64,000 bases of DNA from contig NZ_CP102267.1 of assembly GCF_025148125.1 (NCBI RefSeq), positions 4,288,501 to 4,352,500 on the forward strand, given 5' to 3'. The stretch is from Blautia wexlerae DSM 19850. GTDB lineage: Bacteria; Bacillota; Clostridia; Lachnospirales; Lachnospiraceae. Below, piece by piece: positions 57,875 through 64,000 of this stretch; position 1 is the stretch's first letter, and each line of letters begins with the position of its first letter. The notes under the pieces are model-generated. The model ran no database searches. It worked only from the letters and a program-made list of their open reading frames with translations, and had not been told where the DNA came from. The translations under genes were made by a program, and so were the position numbers.

Positions 57875-60800
57875 ATGGGCGCAAATGTATTTGAGACGGT
57901 CAAGCAGTCCGTTCCGGTCAAAGAAGCCGCAGAACGATATGGGATTGAGGTCGGACGGAACAGCATGGCCTGCTGCCCCTTTCACGATGACAAAAATCCC
58001 AGCATGAAGCTGAATGAGGAATATTTCTACTGCTTCGGCTGCGGGGCAACTGGCGATGTGATCGACCTGACCGCCCGGCTCTACAACCTGTCCCCAAAGG
58101 AAGCCGCCGAGAAGCTGGCGCAGGATTTTGGCCTTATTTATGACAGTCAGGCCCCTCCCCGGAGGAACTATGTCCGGCAGAAAACCGAGGCGCAGAAGTT
58201 TCAGGAGAGCCGGGACCATGCCTTTCGGGTTTTGGCGGACTACTTCCATCTTCTCCGCAAGTGGGAAATGGGCTACACACCCAAAACACCGGAGGAACCC
58301 ATGCACCCCCGTTTTTTGGAGGCGGTGCAGCAAAAGGATTATATCGGCTATCTGCTGGATTCTTTTCTGGAGGACAGCCCGGAGGAACAAAAGCTGTGGA
58401 TCGCTGAACATCAATCAACAATCGCCAATTTGGAAAGGAGAGTGAACATCATGGCTGATAAGCCCACCAACCGGGAACGGTTGCAGGAGATCACGGCGGG
58501 CATTGAACAGGGTATCAAGGAACTGTTTGAGAGCGAAAAGTATATGCGCTACCTGTCCGTCATGTCCAAGTTCCACCGTTATTCGGTCAACAACACCATG
58601 CTCATCTATATGCAGAAGCCAGAAGCTACCCTGGTGGCCGGGTTCAACAAGTGGAAAAACCAGTTTGCACGCCATGTGAAAAAGGGTGAGCATGGCATCA
58701 CCATCATCGCCCCCACGCCCTACAAAAAGAAAATCGAGGAAATGAAGCGGGACCCGGACACCCATGCCCCCATTCTGGATGCAGACGGCAAGGCGGTCAT
58801 GGAGGAAAAGGAAATCGAGATTCCCATGTTTCGCCCGGTCAAGGTGTTTGATGTAAGCCAGACCGATGGCAAGCCCCTGCCGGAGCTGGCCTCCAGCCTT
58901 TCGGGGACTGTACCGCACTATGAAGCGTTTCTGGAAGCCCTGCGGCGCTCTGCTCCGGTCCCCATCGAGTTTGAGGCGATGGCCGCCAACATGGACGGCT
59001 ATTTTTCCCCCGACCAGCAGCGCATCGCCATCCGGGAAGGCATGAGCGAGGTGCAGACCGTTTCCGCCACTGTCCATGAAATTGCACACAGCAAGCTCCA
59101 TAATCAAAAAGAGGTACAGCTTCCCTATGATGAGGAATATCAGGAAGTTGAGTTATTTGAGAAGCCCGCCCTGTTTTCCAACGGGCGTATTTCCCGTGAT
59201 GATCTGCCCGAAGGCGTTTATTGCTATGACCTGCGCGGTTCGGATGAAGACCCCGGAGATCCGGTTTCCGTGGAGAATCGAGTTGTTGTAAACCATGTAG
59301 GTTCTGTCATTTTAGTCACCCCATTGGAGCTGCCCGAAAGCGGATACCTGCCGCTGACAGAAGAAAACGGCTTGAATTTTAACGGCGGCTTTTCTACCCT
59401 TGCCCAATTTTTGCAGGAGCAGAAAAAAGACCGCCGCACAGAGGAAGTGGAAGCGGAAAGCATTTCCTATGCGGTCTGCCAGTATTTTGGCATCCAGACC
59501 GGGGAAAACAGCTTCGGTTACATCGCTTCCTGGTCCAAGGGCAAGGAGCTGAAAGAATTACGGGCCAGTCTGGAGACCATCAACAAGACTTCCTGTGAGC
59601 TGATTAACGACATTGAGCGCCACTATAAGGAAATCTGTAAGGATCGCGGCATTGACCTGACCGCCAAACAGGAGCCGGAACAGGCGGATATACCGCAGGA
59701 AGCCCTGTTTCTTCTGAACGATGCCACCTATCTGCACATTCAGCCGTGCGATACCGGCTGGGACTATACCCTCTATGACAAGGAAACCATGAAAGAACTG
59801 GACGGCGGCCAGCTGGATGCCCCGGAACTGTCCCGTTCCGCCGCTGTCCGGCAGATTTGCGAGGGGCTGGAACTGGAAAATCCGTCGATTCAGGATGCCC
59901 CGCTGTCTATGATTGCGACCTTGCAGGATGCAGCCTGTCAGCAGATGCAGGAACAGGTCAGCCAGCAGACCGCAGAAGCAACCGCCACCCAGCTGCCGGA
60001 TGCTCAGGAGCAGGCATTGGACGAGTACCCCATGCCCGACAGCGAGGTATCTGTTTCGGATATGCAGGAATACGGCTATCTTTCTGATGGGATGCTGCCC
60101 GTCACCAGAGAACGGGCGCTGGAACTGGACGCTGCCGGTCTGACCGTCTATGTTCTCCATGAAGATAACACGGAAAGCATGGTGTTTGACACCGAGGAAA
60201 TCATGGAGCATGGCGGGCTTTTCGGCGTGGAACACGAGGAATGGGAGCAAAGTCCACAATTCCATGAAAAGGTGCTGGAACGGCAGGACCGGCAGCTGGA
60301 ACGGGAGCAGGCGTTTTTCTCCCATGAGGGCAGCTGCTTTGCCATTTATCAGGTGAACCGGGACGATCCGCAGAATGTGCGGTTTATGAATCTGGACTGG
60401 CTGCAATCGCACAATCTGGCCGTGGATCGAAACAATTATGACTTAATCTACACCGCCCCGCTGAACGGTTCCGGCAGCACTATGGAGCAGCTGGAAACGC
60501 TGTATAAACAGTTCAACCTGCAAAAGCCGGTAGATTTTCACAGCCCTTCCCTGAGCGTCAGCGACATCGTTGCCATCAAGCAGGACGGTAAGGTATCCTG
60601 TCATTACTGCGACAGCGTTGGTTTCACCGAGATTCCCGGATTTCTGCCGGACAATCCGCTGAAAAATGCGGAAATGATGCTGGAGGATGACTACGGTATG
60701 ATCGACGGCATCATCAACAACGGCCCAAAAGAGCCGACCGTGGCGCAGCTGGAACAGCAGGCCCGCAGCGGTCAGCCTATTTCTCTTATGGATTTGGCTG

Positions 60801-60916
60801 CCGCCCATCGAGAGGAACGGGACAAGAAAAAGTCCGTCATGGAGCAGCTGAAAAGCCAGCCCCGGACGGAACACAAAAAGACAGCGCCTAAAAAGAGCGC
60901 GGAAAGGGAGCTTTGA
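57875..60916 (+). CDS. CHC2 primase fused to an ArdC-like polyvalent protein
   Basis: 1013 residues. Part 1 (about 1-190): CHC2 zinc finger (CCPFHDDKNPSMK, YFYCFGCGATGDVIDL). Part 2 begins at a Met after an AAAGGAGAG site (58451) and has the ArdC N-terminal domain (FHRYSVNNTMLIYMQKPEATLVAGFNKWK) and a metallopeptidase-like motif VHEIAHSKLH near 405. Between that motif and its partner glutamate (EVEAESISYAVCQYFG) sits an inserted domain, recalled as LPD28 (LPEGVYCYDLRGSDEDPG, VVNHVGSVI). YodL-type domains fill the rest. Likely protects or replicates the incoming DNA. Confidence 0.85.
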   Translation: MGANVFETVKQSVPVKEAAERYGIEVGRNSMACCPFHDDKNPSMKLNEEYFYCFGCGATGDVIDLTARLYNLSPKEAAEKLAQDFGLIYDSQAPPRRNYVRQKTEAQKFQESRDHAFRVLADYFHLLRKWEMGYTPKTPEEPMHPRFLEAVQQKDYIGYLLDSFLEDSPEEQKLWIAEHQSTIANLERRVNIMADKPTNRERLQEITAGIEQGIKELFESEKYMRYLSVMSKFHRYSVNNTMLIYMQKPEATLVAGFNKWKNQFARHVKKGEHGITIIAPTPYKKKIEEMKRDPDTHAPILDADGKAVMEEKEIEIPMFRPVKVFDVSQTDGKPLPELASSLSGTVPHYEAFLEALRRSAPVPIEFEAMAANMDGYFSPDQQRIAIREGMSEVQTVSATVHEIAHSKLHNQKEVQLPYDEEYQEVELFEKPALFSNGRISRDDLPEGVYCYDLRGSDEDPGDPVSVENRVVVNHVGSVILVTPLELPESGYLPLTEENGLNFNGGFSTLAQFLQEQKKDRRTEEVEAESISYAVCQYFGIQTGENSFGYIASWSKGKELKELRASLETINKTSCELINDIERHYKEICKDRGIDLTAKQEPEQADIPQEALFLLNDATYLHIQPCDTGWDYTLYDKETMKELDGGQLDAPELSRSAAVRQICEGLELENPSIQDAPLSMIATLQDAACQQMQEQVSQQTAEATATQLPDAQEQALDEYPMPDSEVSVSDMQEYGYLSDGMLPVTRERALELDAAGLTVYVLHEDNTESMVFDTEEIMEHGGLFGVEHEEWEQSPQFHEKVLERQDRQLEREQAFFSHEGSCFAIYQVNRDDPQNVRFMNLDWLQSHNLAVDRNNYDLIYTAPLNGSGSTMEQLETLYKQFNLQKPVDFHSPSLSVSDIVAIKQDGKVSCHYCDSVGFTEIPGFLPDNPLKNAEMMLEDDYGMIDGIINNGPKEPTVAQLEQQARSGQPISLMDLAAAHREERDKKKSVMEQLKSQPRTEHKKTAPKKSAEREL

Positions 60917-60917
60917 T

Positions 60918-61133
60918 ATGGGAAACTTTACTTTTGAAGAAATGAACCTGATGTGCATTTACAACACCGGCAGCCGCACCGGGCTGATGGAGGCTCTGAC
61001 CGAGATGCGCGGCGAACTTTCGCCGGAGGAAACGGAACTGCGAGAATTGACGGACAGCGCCCTGATGAAGCTCCAGGCTATGAGCGATGCCGAGTTTGCC
61101 CAGCTGGAACTGTACCCGGATTTTGATGAATAA
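60918..61133 (+). CDS. Transposon-transfer-assisting-type small protein
   Basis: 71 residues: MGNFTFEEMNLMCIYNTGSRTGLMEALTEMRGELSPEE and LRELTDSALMKLQAMSDAEFAQLELYPDFDE. Acidic helical protein with the TTRAP-like pattern found in Tn1549-like elements. One base after the preceding stop; a terminator follows. Confidence 0.8.
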   Translation: MGNFTFEEMNLMCIYNTGSRTGLMEALTEMRGELSPEETELRELTDSALMKLQAMSDAEFAQLELYPDFDE

Positions 61134-61153
61134 GCATTTCATAAACACCCAAC

Positions 61154-61176
61154 GGGGCGGCGCAAAATGCCGCCCC
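61154..61176 (+). terminator. Hairpin after the transfer-assisting gene
   Basis: Stem GGGGCGGC/GCCGCCCC with a 7-nt loop and ATTTCCATTT. May reduce read-through into the giant gene. Confidence 0.6.
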
Positions 61177-61209
61177 ATTTCCATTTAACACGAAGGGAGG
61201 ACAACAACC

Positions 61210-64000
61210 ATGCCATCCAAAACAGAATTTTACCGTCAGATGGCCGACCATGTGGCGACCCAGCTCACCGGCAGCTGGCAGGAATGGGCGGGATTTCTAA
61301 CCTCCGCTGCCCGTCTTTACAAGTATCCGTTCCATGAGCAACTGCTGATCTATGCCCAGCGCCCCGACGCTACCGCCTGTGCGGAGTATGATTTATGGAA
61401 TGATAAAATGGGCCGCTATGTGCGCCGTGGCTCCAAGGGTATCGCCCTGGTGGACGATTCCGGGGATAAACCCCGTTTGCGCTATGTGTTCGACATCACG
61501 GACACCGGGACCCGCGAACATTCCCGCACTCCCTGGCTGTGGAAGCTGGAGGAACAGCACAGAGATTCTGTGTCGGCCATGCTGGAGCGCACTTACGAGG
61601 TTGGCGGCGATGACCTTGCCCAGCAGCTGGAGGCGGTGGCCGGAAAGCTGGCGGGCGAATACTGGAACGAGCATCGTCAGGACTTTCTCTATATCGTTGA
61701 CGATTCCTTTTTAGAGGAATATGATGAATTTAACATCGAAGTACAGTTTAAGGCAGCCGCCACCGTCAGCATTTCCTACGCCCTGATGTCCCGCTGCGGA
61801 TTGGAGCCGGAACGCTATTTTACCCATGAGGACTTTATGGCGATTTTCGACTTCAACACCCCGGCCACCATCGGTGCGCTGGGAACGGCGGTCAGCCAGA
61901 TCAATCAACAGGTGCTGCGGCAGATTGGCGTTACCATCCGAAATTATGAGCGCGAACAACTCGCGGAAAGGAGCAATCACCATGAAGAATCCCATGAACT
62001 ACATCCAGAACGGAGATTATCTGATTCCCGACCTGAAGCTGAGCGAACAGCCGGAGAAGCCCCTGGGCAAGTACGGCAGGATGCGGAAAGCATACCTCAA
62101 GGAACACCGTCCCATCCTCTACAACCAGCTGCTGATGAGCGAGAAGCTGTATCCGCACCTGCTGGAAATCGACGAAACGGCGAACAGCCGTCTGGAACAG
62201 CTGATGCCCCAGCTGACGGCAGCGGCGGGCGTGACGGAGCAGCTGAAAGCCAGCGACCCGATGCGCTGGGTGGGCCTGATGAACACCTGCAAGGCCCAGG
62301 CCGAGGAGATTCTGATGGCGGAGCTTATTCACAGCTGAGTTTCTTCCTCTCCGAAAACGAACAAATCCGAATCATAGATGAAGCAGAGAATGTGAAAACA
62401 TCCTCTGCTTTTTCTTTTGCACAGGCTGACATCGACCATGTGCTGCGGCTGGGCGGCAACACGGACCGCCAAAGGGAGCGTGTGGTTGCAGCCTTTGAGA
62501 AGCAGAAATCCACCGCCGAAATTGCCGAGATACTGAAAACGCTCTATCACGGCGGCAACGGGATCGGCAGCGTCACCGCATGGTATGCCGAGGACGGCAT
62601 CCATCTTTCCCACGGCAAAACAGCCCGTTACGACAAGTCCGCCCAGGTCATTTCCTGGGATAGCGCCGCCGAGCGTATCGGCCAGCTTTTGCAGGACGGA
62701 GATTTTGCCACCAATGTGGAGCTGGCTGAGGCGGCAGGCTATGAACGCTCCCTCCTTGCGGAAAAACTTTGGCATCTGTACCACGATTTCAGCGATAAAG
62801 CCAGAGAAGCCGGGTATCTGTCCTGTCTGTCCGGTATTCAGAGGACCGGGTTCCCGGAAGAAACCGCATGGCTTGCCGAGCAGCTGAACCACCCGGAGTT
62901 CCGCCAGACCCTTGCGGAAGAATACGCCGCGTTCTGGACGGCATACCAGCAGGATCGGGAGTTGCTGCGCTTCCACTACCACAAACCGAGAGAGATTTGG
63001 GAAAACCTGAAAGACCTGTCCCTGCCCCGCACCACCTTTACCTCTCAGCTGACGGAAGTACCTGCGGCAAAGCAGTTTATCTCCGAGGATGAGATCGACG
63101 CCGCCATGACCAGAGGCAGCGGATTTGAGGGCGGCAAGGGACGGATTTTTACCTTTTTCCAAAATCCCCATACGGATAAGGAAAAGGTGGATTTTCTCAA
63201 AAATGAGTACGGCACTGGCGGCCACTCTCACGCCCTGTCCGGCGCTGGGGGCAGCTGGGAAGATCACGATGGAAAAGGTCTGCACTACAAAAAGGATGGC
63301 TGCCCGGATGTGCATTTCACATGGGAGAAAGCTGCCAAGCGGATTACCGATCTGATTCAAAAGGGTCGCTATCTCACCGAACAGGAACAGGCACAGTATG
63401 ACAAAATCCAGGCAGAAAAAGCGCTGGCCGAGGAAGATGCCCTGCAAGCCCAGCAGCCGACCCCGGAGATATGGGAATACAACGGGGTCAAGGAGCGTCA
63501 CCCGGATGATATGGTCCTGTATCAGATGGGCGATTTCTTTGAGCTGTACGGCGAGGATGCCAAAACCGCCGCTGCGGAGCTGAACTTCCATCTCACAACC
63601 CGCACTATTCCCGGCGGTGGCCGTGTGGAAATGTGCGGCTTTCCGGCAAACCGGCTGGAACAGGTTGTGGAACAGCTGCGGGATCAGCATGATGTGACCA
63701 TTTCCGCTGTCCCGGAGGGCGGCAAGGAGCGCCAGGAATATTCTATGCCCTCCATCGACCATGAGGCGGAACAGCACATCAATGCTCAGGAAGCAGAGTT
63801 TGGCGCAGATGTAATCAGAGTGTTCCGGGATACGGAGCCGGAACAGGCAGCCCCTACGATTCGGGAACTGCATGAGAAATACAAGCCCATCGTGATGGAA
63901 GCTGTTACCCAGGATACCAGATACCGCAACGCCTGCGGTCATAGTGATTATGAAAACGCCATGATCGAGTGTAATGCTGCTGTGCGCCGCGCTATTCTTG
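61210..64000 (+). CDS. Giant polyvalent ICE protein, 5' part (continues beyond window)
   Basis: ATG 61210 has GGGAGG 9 nt upstream; the frame is open for all 930 codons to the edge. N-terminal ArdC-like region (QMADHVATQLTGSWQEWAGFLTSAARLYKYPFHEQLLIYAQRPDATACAEYDLW). Residues about 258-380 are a low-complexity linker whose DNA also encodes tnpV in the +1 frame. Then SQLSFFLSENEQIRIIDEA, a helical region, and at about 752-850 a MutS domain I-like block (MVLYQMGDFFELYGEDAKTAAAELNFHLTTRTI). In relatives a DNA methylase and SNF2-type helicase follow, as I recall. Confidence 0.85.
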   Translation, partial: MPSKTEFYRQMADHVATQLTGSWQEWAGFLTSAARLYKYPFHEQLLIYAQRPDATACAEYDLWNDKMGRYVRRGSKGIALVDDSGDKPRLRYVFDITDTGTREHSRTPWLWKLEEQHRDSVSAMLERTYEVGGDDLAQQLEAVAGKLAGEYWNEHRQDFLYIVDDSFLEEYDEFNIEVQFKAAATVSISYALMSRCGLEPERYFTHEDFMAIFDFNTPATIGALGTAVSQINQQVLRQIGVTIRNYEREQLAERSNHHEESHELHPERRLSDSRPEAERTAGEAPGQVRQDAESIPQGTPSHPLQPAADEREAVSAPAGNRRNGEQPSGTADAPADGSGGRDGAAESQRPDALGGPDEHLQGPGRGDSDGGAYSQLSFFLSENEQIRIIDEAENVKTSSAFSFAQADIDHVLRLGGNTDRQRERVVAAFEKQKSTAEIAEILKTLYHGGNGIGSVTAWYAEDGIHLSHGKTARYDKSAQVISWDSAAERIGQLLQDGDFATNVELAEAAGYERSLLAEKLWHLYHDFSDKAREAGYLSCLSGIQRTGFPEETAWLAEQLNHPEFRQTLAEEYAAFWTAYQQDRELLRFHYHKPREIWENLKDLSLPRTTFTSQLTEVPAAKQFISEDEIDAAMTRGSGFEGGKGRIFTFFQNPHTDKEKVDFLKNEYGTGGHSHALSGAGGSWEDHDGKGLHYKKDGCPDVHFTWEKAAKRITDLIQKGRYLTEQEQAQYDKIQAEKALAEEDALQAQQPTPEIWEYNGVKERHPDDMVLYQMGDFFELYGEDAKTAAAELNFHLTTRTIPGGGRVEMCGFPANRLEQVVEQLRDQHDVTISAVPEGGKERQEYSMPSIDHEAEQHINAQEAEFGADVIRVFRDTEPEQAAPTIRELHEKYKPIVMEAVTQDTRYRNACGHSDYENAMIECNAAVRRAIL
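61982..62338 (+). CDS. tnpV: TnpV-family protein encoded inside the giant gene (+1 frame)
   Basis: 118 residues from ATG 61982 with AAAGGAG 8 nt upstream. NPMNYIQNGDYLIPDLKLSEQPEKPLGKYGRMRKAYLKEHRP and the helical tail ERLMPQLTAAAGVTEQLKAS match TnpV. The whole gene lies in another frame of the 61210 gene, whose own frame stays open through it. Shares the YLIPDLKL...GRMRKAYLKEHRP signature with 36321-36704. Confidence 0.85.
   Translation: MKNPMNYIQNGDYLIPDLKLSEQPEKPLGKYGRMRKAYLKEHRPILYNQLLMSEKLYPHLLEIDETANSRLEQLMPQLTAAAGVTEQLKASDPMRWVGLMNTCKAQAEEILMAELIHS

Larger units (their letters stand above)
38221..64000 (+). mobile_element. Tn1549-like conjugative element (ICE2), right end outside window
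   Basis: Plus-strand set in typical Tn1549-like order: ParA, ParB, DUF6017-type protein, antirepressor, PcfB, VirD4, Maff2, VirB6-like, PrgI, VirB4, CHAP hydrolase, DUF4315, CD1107-like, TopB, primase/ArdC protein, TnpV, giant polyvalent protein. Base composition is clearly GC-richer than the AT-rich Tn4451-like host. The left junction cuts tnpX at 38221. Relaxase and integrase would lie beyond the right edge. Confidence 0.85.

Overview
The window reads as DNA from an anaerobic gut Firmicute, most likely a Lachnospiraceae or related Clostridia. This rests on Tn1549-type conjugation genes, Tn4451-type mobilisable-transposon genes (TnpX/TnpV/TnpW), AT-rich Firmicute promoters and strong AGGAGG ribosome sites. 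No rRNA, tRNA or CRISPR array was seen. Almost the whole window is mobile DNA nested in mobile DNA. Family names come from recognising protein sequences, not from searches.

Layout. (1) 1-7517: minus-strand export and regulator genes. These are an XRE-TPR regulator with an ABC exporter, bounded by two copies of a ~146-bp response-regulator fragment, and then a GntR(YtrA-like)-ABC-small peptide-KTR-VanZ operon. (2) 7528-13789: the distal part of a Tn1549-like integrative conjugative element (ICE1) on the minus strand (topB 3' half, Cys-rich VLP protein, several family-only proteins, MobC, CD1845-like protein, relaxase). Four inverted repeats follow the relaxase. (3) 13789-38221: a Tn4451-like mobilisable transposon sits in ICE1 topB at a GA dinucleotide. 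Its backbone, read on the minus strand, is tnpX (5' end missing), tnpV, two small genes, a Mob/Pre relaxase (TnpZ-like), a CHC2 primase, a VapE-like helicase and tnpW. An IS110-family element with a broken transposase lies between primase and helicase. (4) ~17989-29588: a second element inside (3), with tyrosine integrase, XRE/Xis switch, DUF3847-like protein, MobQ-type oriT, MobA/MobL relaxase and a cargo of two-component system plus FtsX-type ABC exporter. (5) 38221-64000 and beyond: a GC-richer Tn1549-like ICE2 on the plus strand that interrupts tnpX. It carries ParA/ParB, PcfB, a VirD4 coupling protein split by a group II intron, a Maff2 protein, VirB6/PrgI/VirB4-like proteins, a CHAP hydrolase, topB, a primase-ArdC polyvalent protein and a very large polyvalent protein that runs off the edge.

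The most unusual structure is in (3). Six small genes (29604-30857 and 32646-35430), mostly membrane or secreted proteins, sit in the two intergenic gaps on either side of the Mob/Pre relaxase. Four copies of one promoter (-35 TTCCAT, 17-bp spacer, -10 TATAAT) drive five of them. They are separated by direct repeats that are copies of the terminator-bearing leaders of the relaxase and primase genes. This looks like an array of promoter-gene-terminator cassettes that grew by repeat-mediated insertion or duplication. By analogy with orphan immunity gene arrays, the cargo may be immunity proteins; that function is inferred.

Other notable points are genes overlapping out of frame (inside mobL, and tnpV inside the giant ICE2 gene), a primase-ArdC fusion with an internal start signal, a MutS domain I-like segment, and frame-damaged transposase and intron reverse transcriptase genes whose indels lie mostly in homopolymers, so they could be real decay or sequencing error.
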